A DNA stretch of 64,000 nt from an uncultured Candidatus Melainabacteria bacterium (GCA_934754425.1 CAKVIN010000007.1:34208-98207); one strand, 5' to 3'. Counted from the stretch's first letter, positions 9,111 to 18,636 are shown. Numbers and translations: made by a program. The notes: generated by a model from the letters alone, not told the origin.

Positions 9111-9740
9111 ATGATTATTAAAAACTTTATTGAACCACCGATTGATAATAACAATTATTTATTAATAGATGAAGAATCAAAAGAAGCTGCGCTTGTAGAT
9201 TGTTCTTCTGTTGACGATAGAATTTGGGAAGAATTAAAAAATAATAATGCAACTTTAAAATATGTTTTACTTACTCATGGTCATTTTGATCATATTGCAG
9301 GCATAAGACCTGATATGGGAATTTCTGCCAATCATTCTACGCCGCAAATTGTTATGAATGAAAAAGACTTAGGTTGGTTAAAAAATGCCAATAAGTATTT
9401 GCCAATGTTTGGCATGCCGGAGATTACAATTCCGACAATTGATATTTTTGTAAAAGATGGTGATATTCTAAAACTTGGTAATACAGAGATTAAAGTGATT
9501 GAAACTCCTGGACATACTCAAGGCGGAGTTTGTTATTTAGTTGATAATAATTTGTTTTCCGGTGACACGATTTTTAGAGAAAGTGTCGGACGTTGTGATT
9601 TAGAAGGCGGAAATTTTAATCAAATCGTTGAAAGTATTGAAAACAAAGTTTTTACATTGCCGGAAGATATTTTAATTTATCCCGGACACGGTAAGATGAC
9701 ATTCGTTGGTTGGGAAAAAGAACACAATAGATTTATGTAA
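9111..9740 (+). CDS. MBL-fold hydrolase (glyoxalase II / YcbL-like)
   Basis: 209 residues, the usual length for the short glyoxalase-II-like group. Metal-site motifs occur in order: LTHGHFDHIAG (HxHxDH), ETPGHTQGG, FSGDTIF and YPGHGKMT. Family knowledge: a di-zinc/iron thioester hydrolase of S-D-lactoylglutathione type or a related small metallohydrolase; the substrate is not determined by sequence. No ribosome site is present. TATAAT at 9102-9107 ends 3 nt before the ATG, so the transcript would be leaderless or the start slightly downstream. Confidence 0.85.
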   Translation: MIIKNFIEPPIDNNNYLLIDEESKEAALVDCSSVDDRIWEELKNNNATLKYVLLTHGHFDHIAGIRPDMGISANHSTPQIVMNEKDLGWLKNANKYLPMFGMPEITIPTIDIFVKDGDILKLGNTEIKVIETPGHTQGGVCYLVDNNLFSGDTIFRESVGRCDLEGGNFNQIVESIENKVFTLPEDILIYPGHGKMTFVGWEKEHNRFM

Positions 9741-9835
9741 TTTATATGATTTATATAAATTGTATTTATTCTAGTGTTGAAATTTTTAAGAAATTATTAT
9801 AAACTTAGAATAAGATATTATTCAAAAGAAGAGTT

Positions 9836-10603
9836 ATGATTATACAAACCCCGTTAAAAAAGAGAAAAAAAGTTTGTCTAAAAGGTGCTGTGCAGATTAA
9901 TCGCAACAGTTATTTTGTTTATGCAGATGAACGAGGCAACACTTTTTTGAAAAATGGCAGTGATGAGCATTTGCAAAAATCTGTTGTAAAAAGTATGATA
10001 GCTCTTAATCCTGCTGTTAAAGGGCTTTTAAAGAAATATAAAATCAAACCGTCTATTGATACTAAGACTTTGAAAAATCTTACCGGCGGTCATATGAATG
10101 AAACTTGTAATATTGCAATGGGAGTTTATTCAATCTTATCAGAGTCTTTAAGGTGCGAAATTGATAAAAGTGTTATAAAAGAAGCTTCGATGTTACATGA
10201 TTTAGGCAAGGTTTTAATACCGTCAAAAATTTTAAACAAACCTGCTAAATTGAACATCAAAGAGCGTGAAATTATGAATATTCATTCAACGCTAGGTTAT
10301 GAACTTCTGAAAACACAGAGTATTTCTAAAGAAACGCTTGAACTCATAAAATATCATCACCAAAACCTTAAACATTCCGGTTATCCGGCTTGGAAAGATA
10401 GTGAGTTTGCTTCTGATATTGGTGTTCAAATTATCTCTATTTCGGATAAATATAGCGCACTTAGAGAAGCACGAGTTTATCGCAGGAAATTATCTCGAGT
10501 AGAAGCTTTATTAATTCTTTATGGCGAAGTAAGAGAAGGGAAAATTCTTCCGGAAGTTTACAACGCACTTGTAGATTATGCTAGAAAATATGATAATTTC
10601 TAA
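9836..10603 (+). CDS. HD-GYP-like domain protein
   Basis: 255 residues. Residues ~80-255 form an HD hydrolase domain with EASMLHDLGKVLIPSKILNK, then the HD-GYP signature region YHHQNLKHSGYP and SISDKYSALREAR. The GYP motif is degenerate: the usual HHExxDGxGYP reads HHQNLKHSGYP. Family knowledge: HD-GYP proteins degrade cyclic di-GMP or related dinucleotides. The first ~75 residues have no recognisable sensory domain. The gene converges with the 10600-11805 gene, overlapping by 4 nt. Confidence 0.75.
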   Translation: MIIQTPLKKRKKVCLKGAVQINRNSYFVYADERGNTFLKNGSDEHLQKSVVKSMIALNPAVKGLLKKYKIKPSIDTKTLKNLTGGHMNETCNIAMGVYSILSESLRCEIDKSVIKEASMLHDLGKVLIPSKILNKPAKLNIKEREIMNIHSTLGYELLKTQSISKETLELIKYHHQNLKHSGYPAWKDSEFASDIGVQIISISDKYSALREARVYRRKLSRVEALLILYGEVREGKILPEVYNALVDYARKYDNF

Positions 10604-11805
10604 TATAGAAAAGCATTTTCTAACATTCCTTTTTTATTAAAGTATAATGAAGTTTTATTATCGTGTTCACCATTTTCATCTATGATGCCCTCTTCATAAG
10701 AAGTAGGATTTTTAGTTTTTGTATCATAATTAATTTCTTTATAAGAATCTTTTGTTTTAACAATTACGTCAACAAGTTCAAGTTCATCACCATAGAATTG
10801 TGTTAATTTTGTTCGTTCATCATCAAGTTTTTCTTCTATTTCTTGCATATATTCAGAAATTGTGACTTTTTTGTCAGGTGTTGAATATTCTGTCATTTTT
10901 CCATCCGGATTAAATTTCGCAACAACTTTTTCTCCATTGAGTTCAAAAGTATTAGTTTCAATTGTATCATTAGAATAATATGTTTTTTCGCCATTGTGTC
11001 CTTTTACATCAATAGGTGGAACAAATTTTTCTGCCGGTTTCAAATCTTGATTGTTAATAAATAGTTCTTTTCCCAAATTGTTTGGTAAAAATGTTTCAGT
11101 ATGTTTGTCAATCTTATACATACCGCCATTATAGAAACTTACAGTTGTATAAACATTTTCATTTTTCATTTGCTTATAGTCATGAGCTTCCATTAATTGT
11201 TTGTTTTTATTATAAGTAGCAGATTGGGTATGTTTGTCATTCTCTCTTGAAATTTCAAAAGTTTCATCATATGCATTATATGTTTCTGAAATAGGCTCGC
11301 CAGAAGGTTTGTAGAGCGTATTTGATGTATAATTCAACTTCCCATTTTCGTAAGACGTACTTTTGATTATTTTTCCAGTTTTTGGAGAATATTCGCTTAC
11401 ATTAACATAGTTTTCTTCCGGATACATAGACTGTTCTTTAATTTTGTTACCAGTTTTTTTATCTATTGTAGTAATCTTTGCAACAGAGTGCTCGTCTGCT
11501 TCATTCGGTACATAAATCTTTTTAACATCATCATTTTCTTGAACCACAGAATACAATTTACCATCTGAAGTGAAAATCTTTTCGCCTTCAATATCGTCAA
11601 TATTTGAAACTTCTTCCGGTTCTAGTGGAGCTAAAACGCAAGGTTCAAGCTTTTGAGTCAAGACTTTGTTGTAATTTGCAAGGCATTCACAAGCGTTCGC
11701 ATCACACTTTTGTTCTTGTGGAATGTTTTTATCATCTTTAGATTCAGCCTTAAAAGAAGGTCTTGTTACAAAATTTACATTGCTAATACCATTTACACTT
11801 ACCAT
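10600..11805 (-). CDS. hypothetical repeat-rich protein with SFKAE N-terminal motif
   Basis: 401 residues, unrecognised. After a short N-terminus containing PSFKAESK and a Cys pair (CDANACEC), the protein is hydrophilic with repeated beta-hairpin-like units (Y-x-x-x-G-K-x, e.g. TSYENGKL, SFYNGGMY), similar in style to YwqK/MORN or YD-repeat proteins. The ATG at 11805 has AAGGAG upstream. No signal peptide or membrane segment is seen. The motif is shared with other proteins here (see findings). Confidence 0.6.
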   Translation of the reverse strand: MVSVNGISNVNFVTRPSFKAESKDDKNIPQEQKCDANACECLANYNKVLTQKLEPCVLAPLEPEEVSNIDDIEGEKIFTSDGKLYSVVQENDDVKKIYVPNEADEHSVAKITTIDKKTGNKIKEQSMYPEENYVNVSEYSPKTGKIIKSTSYENGKLNYTSNTLYKPSGEPISETYNAYDETFEISRENDKHTQSATYNKNKQLMEAHDYKQMKNENVYTTVSFYNGGMYKIDKHTETFLPNNLGKELFINNQDLKPAEKFVPPIDVKGHNGEKTYYSNDTIETNTFELNGEKVVAKFNPDGKMTEYSTPDKKVTISEYMQEIEEKLDDERTKLTQFYGDELELVDVIVKTKDSYKEINYDTKTKNPTSYEEGIIDENGEHDNKTSLYFNKKGMLENAFLY

Positions 11806-11973
11806 ACACTTAACTCCTTAAAATACTACATACTATTATTAAACCTGAAAAATATAAAATTTGTTGTTTTTGTAAAGATACATTAAAGAAAACGTATCTT
11901 TTTATAAAATCCTTCTATCACACTCAATTTTTTTTGTTTTATAATAAAGAAAAATATAGAGAGGTAGGAAAGT

Positions 11974-14460
11974 ATGCAAGTTTCATTAAAATGGTTAAAC
12001 GATTTAGTTGATTTAAGTGGTATAGACGTAAAACAAATTGCTCATGAGCTTACGATGAGTGGTTTAGAAATAGAAGAAGTTGAAGAAGTCAGACCTCAAT
12101 TTACGAATATTATAACTGCAAGAATCGAAAAAATTGATAATCATCCTAACAGTGATCACTTGCATCTTGTAACAGTAAACACAGGTTCCGGCATTAAAAC
12201 AGTAGTTTGCGGTGCTCAAAATATTCAAGTTGGTCAAGTAATTCCATACGCATCTGTTGGTAGTAAAGTTCTTGATAGAAAATCAGGAGAACAATTTGAA
12301 CTTACTCCAGCTGTAATAAGAGGTGTTGAATCACAAGGTATGTTATGTTCTGATGATGAACTTGGTGTTTCTGACAGAAATTATCAAGAAGAAGATGGAA
12401 TTCTTGTGTTAAACAGAATTTTCCCAAATGTTGGTTTAGGTTTAAATGTAGAAGATGTTCTTGGTTTTGAAAAAGATTTTATTTTACATACTGCTCCTAC
12501 TGCAAACAGAGGTGACCAAGTTTCTGTGATTGGGATAGCTAGAGAACTTTCCGCTTTATTTAATCGTGAAATGAAATATCCATATGCGGAATTAAACGAA
12601 GATGAAAAATCAAAAAAAGCTGATTTTGAAGTAGAAATTAAAGATAATGATGTTTGTAAATATTATTCTATCGGTATTTTGAAGAATATTACAATAAAAT
12701 CTTCTCCTGATTGGATGCAGAAAAGATTAATCTCTTCTGGGATTAGAGCTATCAATAATGTAGTCGATATTACAAACTATGTAATGTTAGAATACGGAAC
12801 TCCGCTTCACGCTTTCGATTTAGATAAATTGAACGGTTATTTGTGCGTAAGACGTGCAGAAGATGGCGAAACTTTAGTAACATTAGATGAAGTAGAAAGA
12901 CAACTTAACCACGATACAGTGGTAATAGCTACAAAAGAAAAACCGGTTTGTTTAGGCGGTGTGTTTGGCGGAGCTAATTCTGAAATTGATGATAATTCTA
13001 AAAATATTGCTCTAGAAGCGGCTTATTTTACTCCACAAGCAAACAGAAAAAGTTCAAGAAGCGTTGGCTACAAATCAGATGCTTGCGCAAGATTTGAAAG
13101 AGGTGTGGATATAGAAGCGGTAAAATTAGGTTTATTCCGTGCGGTTGAACTTCTTGAAAAATATGCTGATGCAGAATTTGAAGGTTCAACAGAAGCCGGA
13201 ATAAATAAGCTTGAGCCAATAACAATTACTTTAAGATATCCGCAAATCAAAAGACTTTTGGGTTGTGACATCGAACCTGCTAAATGTCTTTCTATTTTAG
13301 AAAAATTAGGGTTTGAAATTTTAGGTAAAAATGAAATAGCTTGCAAAGTTCTTGTACCTTCTTTCCGTGCAGGTGATGTTACAAGAGAGTGTGATTTAAT
13401 CGAAGAAATTGCAAGAATTAACGGTTATGATAAAATCACTCCAACACTTCCAAATAGAGCTGGAACTCCTGATATCTCATTAGCAGAGCGTGTTATAAAT
13501 AAAGTTCATAGTTTAATGAGAGCAGAAGGACTTAATGAAATGCAAACTGCTTCATTGATTGGCGAACCTATTCTTAAGCAGTTTAATATGACTTATGATA
13601 AAGAAAAAGCTATATTTGTTGAAAATCCTGCTTCTGAAGATTTTGCAATGCTTAGACAGACTCTTATTGCAAATCTGTTAAGCTGTATGAAATACAATTA
13701 TGACAACGGACAAAAGGATTTCTGGGGTTATGAAATCGGAAGAAGTTATCTAAAAATTGCTGAGCCTGATGAAAAATATTCCGGTATAAAAGAAACACAA
13801 GTTCTTGCCGGTGTAATCACAGGTAATATTCAGAAATCACATTGGCAAAATACAGGTGATGTTGATTTCTATACAGTAAAAGGTATTGTTGATAAAGTGT
13901 TAGAAGAATTCGGTTTGACAAGACGTATAAAATTTTCATTGCTTGCAGATTCTCCACTAGCAGATTCTCATAAATGTCTACATCCGTACAAGACTGCAGT
14001 TTTAACTATGTTAGGTAAAAAACCTGAAATCATTGGATATTATGGAGAAATGCATCCGGAATTAAAAGGAAAGTTAAAATTAAACCAAAATGCGTTCTTG
14101 TTTAAGCTTGATTTAGATATGCTTATTGCAGCAGTAAATGAAACTGTTCCAAGATTTAAAAAACTTCCTCAATTTCCGGAAGTACAAAGAGATTTAGCTA
14201 TAATCGTTCCTGCAAAAACAACATGGGAAGAATTAGAAAAAGTTATTAAAAAAGGTGTTGATAACAAAGTATTCTGCGGTTCTGAGGTTTTTGACGTATA
14301 TCAAGGTGAACACGTACAGGAAGGATTTAAGTCTGTTGCTTTCAGAATTAGAATGCAAGATGCTGGTGCAACAATGACTGATGAAAAAATCGAAGCTCAA
14401 ATGGCAAACCTTCGTTCTGTTCTTAAAAAGAACATTACAGAATTGTCATTCCGAGAATAG
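11974..14460 (+). CDS. pheT: phenylalanine--tRNA ligase beta subunit
   Basis: 828 residues, full length for bacterial PheT. Domains in order: the EMAP-like tRNA-binding domain (about 40-150, with HPNSDHLHLVTVN and VVCGAQNI), the B3/B4 editing domain (about 210-390), B5 (about 405-475), the catalytic-like core, and the C-terminal anticodon-binding FDX-ACB domain (about 730-828, ending MTDEKIEAQM...LR). With PheS it charges tRNA-Phe in the cytoplasm; pheS is not in this window, so the subunits are not in one operon here. GAGAGGTAGG precedes the ATG. Confidence 0.95.
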   Translation: MQVSLKWLNDLVDLSGIDVKQIAHELTMSGLEIEEVEEVRPQFTNIITARIEKIDNHPNSDHLHLVTVNTGSGIKTVVCGAQNIQVGQVIPYASVGSKVLDRKSGEQFELTPAVIRGVESQGMLCSDDELGVSDRNYQEEDGILVLNRIFPNVGLGLNVEDVLGFEKDFILHTAPTANRGDQVSVIGIARELSALFNREMKYPYAELNEDEKSKKADFEVEIKDNDVCKYYSIGILKNITIKSSPDWMQKRLISSGIRAINNVVDITNYVMLEYGTPLHAFDLDKLNGYLCVRRAEDGETLVTLDEVERQLNHDTVVIATKEKPVCLGGVFGGANSEIDDNSKNIALEAAYFTPQANRKSSRSVGYKSDACARFERGVDIEAVKLGLFRAVELLEKYADAEFEGSTEAGINKLEPITITLRYPQIKRLLGCDIEPAKCLSILEKLGFEILGKNEIACKVLVPSFRAGDVTRECDLIEEIARINGYDKITPTLPNRAGTPDISLAERVINKVHSLMRAEGLNEMQTASLIGEPILKQFNMTYDKEKAIFVENPASEDFAMLRQTLIANLLSCMKYNYDNGQKDFWGYEIGRSYLKIAEPDEKYSGIKETQVLAGVITGNIQKSHWQNTGDVDFYTVKGIVDKVLEEFGLTRRIKFSLLADSPLADSHKCLHPYKTAVLTMLGKKPEIIGYYGEMHPELKGKLKLNQNAFLFKLDLDMLIAAVNETVPRFKKLPQFPEVQRDLAIIVPAKTTWEELEKVIKKGVDNKVFCGSEVFDVYQGEHVQEGFKSVAFRIRMQDAGATMTDEKIEAQMANLRSVLKKNITELSFRE

Positions 14461-14474
14461 GTGCTACGGTGCTA

Positions 14475-14673
14475 CGTACGTAGACATTTGGTCGGCTACT
14501 TGGTAGAAACTACAAGATTATATAATAATTACTAGCTCCGCCTCATTGGTGGAGCTACTGGTTTAATGTTTATTTACTCTCGTACGTAGACATTTGGTCG
14601 ACCACTTGGTGCAACAGCAAGATTGTTTATAAACGACAGACTTCGCCTTGATTGTGAGTCTACAGAAGTGCCA
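14475..14673. repeat. 106-bp tandem repeat with hairpins downstream of pheT
   Basis: Two units start with the identical 20-mer CGTACGTAGACATTTGGTCG at 14475 and 14581 (period 106). Each then continues with ACTTGGT...CAAGATT and a hairpin: a 10-bp stem at 14533-14557 in unit 1, a weaker stem at 14638-14661 in unit 2. No ORF or known RNA is recognised. With the MITE-like element that follows, this fills the 529-base gap before the next gene. Confidence 0.6.
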
Positions 14674-14808
14674 CGTCATTGCGAGAAAATTGAGATTTTA
14701 GCCTTGTAGTTTTATGTAAATTTTTGAGAATTTTCGTGGCAATCCAGAATTTAATCTTAAGTGTGCTAGTTTAATAACTGGATTGCTTCGCTTCCGCTCG
14801 CAATGACG
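14674..14808. repeat. 135-bp MITE-like palindromic element, copy 1
   Basis: The ends CGTCATTGCGAG (14674-14685) and CTCGCAATGACG (14797-14808) are 12-bp perfect inverted repeats. Inner GCAATCCAG and CTGGATTGC form a second inverted pair. A second copy of the same length lies at 30875-31009. No coding capacity. Confidence 0.85.
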
Positions 14809-14989
14809 TAATGTGAAACGACAAGATTAATGTACATTCATTCCCACTGCAAACATTTGGCTTTTATATGTAGGTAAGCTTTACTAAGCTGATAAAAACT
14901 TTTAGATTATAAAACTCTATTTGATTTCACCAAACCACTAGCTCTTATTCTCATTCGGTGGTACAATATCATCAATAAGAGGATTTTGT

Positions 14990-15616
14990 ATGAAAAAAAT
15001 ATTATTAATGATTTGCTTGTTTTTTATGTTACCAGCTTTTGCTGATAATATGCCGTTTTATGTGAATACAATTCCAAAAGATGCAATTGGAATGTTTCAA
15101 ACAGGTGAGAATATTACAATTTATTCACATCCGGAAGCAAATTCTAAAATTGTTAAAACAATGGATTTTTCATACAATCCGGAAACAATGCCGGATAACA
15201 CTTTTGCACTATTAATTAATGATAAAAAATTAGGTTTTTTATACGTTTCTGATATTGGAGATGATGGTTGGGTAGAAGTTATTTATAATAGACTTAATAA
15301 TTCTCGTGGCTGGGTGCAAACAGAAGATAGATTTCAATTTTTACCTTGGCTTAGTTTTTATAATATGTATGGTAGAAAATATGGACTAAGGTTGATGAAA
15401 GATGCACCGGAAGACGTTGAAACTCTTCATGCAAAAAGTGAAGATTTGTCACAAAATGTTTCTAAATTAAGATATGTAAAACAAATTAGACTAACTGCAG
15501 TTCGAGGAAATTGGGCACTTGTGTCAGTTGTAGATATTGATAAAACTCCAAAAACCGGCTATTTAAGATGGCGAAGTGATGATGGAAAAATTTACGCTTT
15601 TCCAAATATTAAATAA
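14990..15616 (+). CDS. secreted/periplasmic SH3-like domain protein
   Basis: 208 residues. A clear signal peptide (MKKILLMICLFFMLPAFA, cleavage near ADN) is followed by one bacterial SH3-like module (about 30-110; GENITIYSHPEANSKIV, then GWVEVIYN..SRGWVQTE) and a second beta-rich part (about 130-205). Family knowledge: such modules usually bind cell-wall peptides. No catalytic domain is visible, so it is probably an exported binding protein. AGAGGA precedes the ATG. Confidence 0.7.
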   Translation: MKKILLMICLFFMLPAFADNMPFYVNTIPKDAIGMFQTGENITIYSHPEANSKIVKTMDFSYNPETMPDNTFALLINDKKLGFLYVSDIGDDGWVEVIYNRLNNSRGWVQTEDRFQFLPWLSFYNMYGRKYGLRLMKDAPEDVETLHAKSEDLSQNVSKLRYVKQIRLTAVRGNWALVSVVDIDKTPKTGYLRWRSDDGKIYAFPNIK

Positions 15617-15731
15617 ATTTATTTAATTCTTTTTTATAAAATTTACCTACCTGTCTACATTCACATTACCTATTGATTTTTGTATTAAAAAGATGTAAAT
15701 AAATTGATGTGAAATAAGAAAGGAGTTTTTT

Positions 15732-16229
15732 ATGTACGAAGAAAGCAAAAAAGAACACTGGTTTAAAATTATTGGTATAATTCTGGCTACATTTATTGGT
15801 GCGTTTTTAGCGTTTTATGTAGTTGCAGATATTACTTTTCATCGTTTTTTAGAACCGGATTATCATTTTCGTAAGATGGAAAAAATGATGCAAAAGCAAC
15901 AGAAGAATTTTGAAAAAATGGATAATCGTTTTATGGAAAATCCGTTTGAACCTAAAATGGCTCCAATGCTTGTAAATTTAGTAAAAGAAAACAATGAATA
16001 CAAAGTTATTGTTGATTTAAAACCAATTGGAAACAATGAAAAAAATGTCAATGTTAAACTCGATGACAATACTGTTACTATCACCGGAGAAATGGAGAAA
16101 AAAGAACATCATAGAGAAAATATTATGAATTTTTCTCAGTCTTATTATTTAGATGAAAAAGTTATGCCTGATAAAATTACTAAAGAAAAAATCGGTAACA
16201 AATACATTGTAACAATACCTTTCAAGTAA
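15732..16229 (+). CDS. membrane-anchored small heat-shock (Hsp20/alpha-crystallin) protein
   Basis: 165 residues. A transmembrane helix at about 13-33 (IIGIILATFIGAFLAFYVV) is followed by a Met/Lys-rich linker and an alpha-crystallin domain at about 75-165. That domain carries YKVIVDLKPI, VNVKLDDNTVTITGE and GNKYIVTIPFK; the last is the terminal IxI-type strand. Family knowledge: Hsp20 proteins are ATP-independent holdases, normally soluble; a membrane anchor would place this one at the inner membrane. AAAGGAG lies upstream, and a long hairpin terminator shared with minE follows. Confidence 0.82.
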   Translation: MYEESKKEHWFKIIGIILATFIGAFLAFYVVADITFHRFLEPDYHFRKMEKMMQKQQKNFEKMDNRFMENPFEPKMAPMLVNLVKENNEYKVIVDLKPIGNNEKNVNVKLDDNTVTITGEMEKKEHHRENIMNFSQSYYLDEKVMPDKITKEKIGNKYIVTIPFK

Positions 16230-16236
16230 TAATTTC

Positions 16237-16283
16237 AAAAAAGAATTCCGACATATTAATTATCAATGTCGGAATTCTTTTTT
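16237..16283. terminator. bidirectional hairpin terminator between hsp20 and minE
   Basis: An 18-bp perfect stem pairs 16237-16254 with 16266-16283 (GAATTCCGACAT against ATGTCGGAATTC, flanked by A6 and T6). Confidence 0.9.
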
Positions 16284-16302
16284 TATTTTAAAAATTTAAA
16301 TA

Positions 16303-16803
16303 TTAATGATTAACTTCTGCTTCTTGAGAATTTTCTTCTTGTTTCGAATTATTCATTTCTTCAGGTACAGAAACAGGATTTATTTCATCGGCATTTTCAG
16401 AATTTGCTTCTGAAGATTTTTCTTCTTCAGTTTCTTCTTCAGTTTTTGCACTAATTTCTTCTGCTTTTTCTTCCAATTTTTCAGCTTCGGCTTTTAGAGC
16501 AGCTTCGATTTCCTCTTCTTCTTTGGCTCTAATAACAGGAATTGAAAGCATTAGTGCTACTTGGTCACCTTCGTGCTCAAAATTTAATTCCAAAAGTTCT
16601 TTATCCAATTCGACATAGCGAGATAACAAATCTATTAATTCGCCACGCATTTGTTCCAATATTTTTGGTGTTAAATTCGTTCTATCTTGCATCAAAACTA
16701 ATTTTAATCTGTTTGTTGCAGTTGATTTAGAAGCTTCACCCTGTTCTTCTTGAGGGCGGAAGAACTTAGCCACTGTATTATAAATATCAGAGAAAAGTCC
16801 CAT
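16303..16803 (-). CDS. minE: cell division topological specificity factor MinE, with acidic C-terminal extension
   Basis: 166 residues. Residues 1-95 match MinE: an amphipathic start (MGLFSDIYNTVAKFF), the MinD-contact helix region (ATNRLKLVLMQDRTNLTP) and the beta topology domain (DKELLELNFEHEGDQVALMLSIPV). The remaining ~70 residues are a Glu/Ala/Ser-rich, probably coiled extension absent from ordinary ~90-100-residue MinE. It is the last gene of minC-minD-minE, one base after minD. MinE drives MinCD oscillation that sets the division site. Confidence 0.93.
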   Translation of the reverse strand: MGLFSDIYNTVAKFFRPQEEQGEASKSTATNRLKLVLMQDRTNLTPKILEQMRGELIDLLSRYVELDKELLELNFEHEGDQVALMLSIPVIRAKEEEEIEAALKAEAEKLEEKAEEISAKTEEETEEEKSSEANSENADEINPVSVPEEMNNSKQEENSQEAEVNH

Positions 16804-16804
16804 C

Positions 16805-17617
16805 CTACACCTTCACTTTCAACTTTGAAAATACATTTTTAATTTTTGCCATAAAGCCTTTAGGCTCATCTAAATCCAAGAAAGGAACTTCTTCACCTAA
16901 AATTCTTTGTGCAACATTTCTATATGCTTTACCGGCCAAAGCATTTTCATCATTAACGATAGGTTCACCTTTATTTGTAGAAGTGATAATGCCAGTATCT
17001 TCCGGTATTATACCAACCAATTGGCAAGAAAGAATTTCAACAACATCGTCTACGCTCATCATTTCATTAGATTTAATTAAGCTTGGACGAACTCTGTTTA
17101 AAAGAAGTTTATAGCTTTTGATTTCTTCTTTTGATTCTAAAAGTCCGATAATTCTGTCAGCATCTCTAATTGCAGACATTTCTGGAGTTGTAACAACGAT
17201 TGCTTCGCTAGCTCCGGCAACAGCGTTCTGGAAGCCTTGTTCAATACCTGCCGGACAATCTACTAGGACAAAGTCGTTTTCTTCTTTCAATGTGTCGCAG
17301 ATTTCTTTCAATTGCTCTGCGTTAACAGCTGTTTTATCTCTTGTTTGAGCTGCTGCGAGCAATGAAAGGTTAGGATTCTTTTTATCTTTAACCAATGCTT
17401 GCTTAAGTTTGCAGCGTTCTTCGATAACGTCAACAATTGTATACACAATTCTATTTTCAAGTCCTAAAAGTAAGTCTAGGTTTCTTAAGCCTAAGTCTGT
17501 ATCAATAAGGACAACTTTATATCCGGCTTTTGCTAGAGCTGTACCGATGTTTGCACTTGTAGTAGTCTTACCGACACCGCCTTTTCCGGACGTAATTACT
17601 ATTACTCGACCAGTCAT
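16805..17617 (-). CDS. minD: septum site-determining ATPase MinD
   Basis: 270 residues. It starts with the deviant Walker A ITSGKGGVGKTTTSANIG, then DTDLGLRNLDLLLG and VDCPAGIEQGF (Walker B region). It ends in a basic amphipathic membrane-targeting helix (AKIKNVFSKLKVKV). It binds the membrane in the ATP state and recruits MinC. The start codon overlaps the minC stop by one base (TAATG), so the genes are coupled. Confidence 0.97.
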   Translation of the reverse strand: MTGRVIVITSGKGGVGKTTTSANIGTALAKAGYKVVLIDTDLGLRNLDLLLGLENRIVYTIVDVIEERCKLKQALVKDKKNPNLSLLAAAQTRDKTAVNAEQLKEICDTLKEENDFVLVDCPAGIEQGFQNAVAGASEAIVVTTPEMSAIRDADRIIGLLESKEEIKSYKLLLNRVRPSLIKSNEMMSVDDVVEILSCQLVGIIPEDTGIITSTNKGEPIVNDENALAGKAYRNVAQRILGEEVPFLDLDEPKGFMAKIKNVFSKLKVKV

Positions 17618-18636
17618 TAATCTCTCCTTAATTTTTTATAAATAACAATTTTTCCATTTTCAATTAAAGCTTCTTCAGGGGTAAACTCATTTGTTTTTTG
17701 AACATAAGGTACGTTTAAAGTATCATTACGTCTGGCATACAATCCTGCAATTCTTAATTGAATAGCGTTTAGTTTTAATGCTCTTACTTTAGAAGTTATG
17801 TTTCCGTGTGAACCGGCATGAGCAATACCGCCTAAAATACCCCAAACAGTGATATCACCGCCTGCTACAATTTCACTTCCAGGGTGAGCATCACCAATAA
17901 TCAAAATATTTCCTTCGTAACTAACAGTTTGTCCGGAACGTAGTGTTTGATTTATATATAATGTTGGCAAACTTTCTGTGCTTACAGAATTTTCTGTTGC
18001 TCCTTCCGGTAAAACATCACCGGTATCTAAAAGAATATATTTACTTGAATCTTCAGCTTTAAATAAACCTTCGTTTGCTGCTAAAGCTTCAAAATCGTTG
18101 CTTAAATGCTCAGATGGAATGATTTCAGACAATTCTTCCATAGATTGTTCGTCATAAATATCTTCAATCCCGTCAGTTGTTTCAATTGGGCCGGATACTG
18201 ATGTAAAATCGGCATCAGCATGAACTTCTACAGTCTTATTTTCATCAACCTGTTCATCAACTTTTTCTTCTACAGGTTCTTCTGTTTTTACAAGAACAGC
18301 TTCTTCTTTTACTTCATCAGATGGTGTGCAAACAATTGCCGATTCAGTTGTGTCTGAAAGTTCTGAAATAATTATACCTAAACTAACGGCAGAAGCCTCA
18401 GTTTGCTCAGAATTTGTATCAATAAAAGCGATACTTGCATCCATTGACTCAATCAAAGCCTTAATACTAAGAAGTTGAGATTGTTTTAAATCAAGATTAC
18501 CTAATTTTAAACAAACATTTTTACCTTTAACATCCGGATGTTCCATTATTGAGCTAAGTTCAAATACAAGCTGTGTAGTATTTTTAGCATCACTTAGGTC
18601 TATAATGAACCCATTTTCTACAAAACCTTTTTCCAT
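17617..18636 (-). CDS. minC: septum site-determining protein MinC
   Basis: 339 residues. The N-terminal FtsZ-inhibiting domain spans about 1-105. A long acidic linker (about 110-215, many E/D/V/T) is unusual in size. The C-terminal beta-helix (about 225-325) carries TLRSGQTVSYEGNILIIGD and AGGDITVWGILGGIAHAG, which contact MinD. It blocks FtsZ assembly away from midcell and is the first gene of the min operon. The 263-base stretch upstream (18637-18899) shows no further gene. Confidence 0.94.
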   Translation of the reverse strand: MEKGFVENGFIIDLSDAKNTTQLVFELSSIMEHPDVKGKNVCLKLGNLDLKQSQLLSIKALIESMDASIAFIDTNSEQTEASAVSLGIIISELSDTTESAIVCTPSDEVKEEAVLVKTEEPVEEKVDEQVDENKTVEVHADADFTSVSGPIETTDGIEDIYDEQSMEELSEIIPSEHLSNDFEALAANEGLFKAEDSSKYILLDTGDVLPEGATENSVSTESLPTLYINQTLRSGQTVSYEGNILIIGDAHPGSEIVAGGDITVWGILGGIAHAGSHGNITSKVRALKLNAIQLRIAGLYARRNDTLNVPYVQKTNEFTPEEALIENGKIVIYKKLRRD

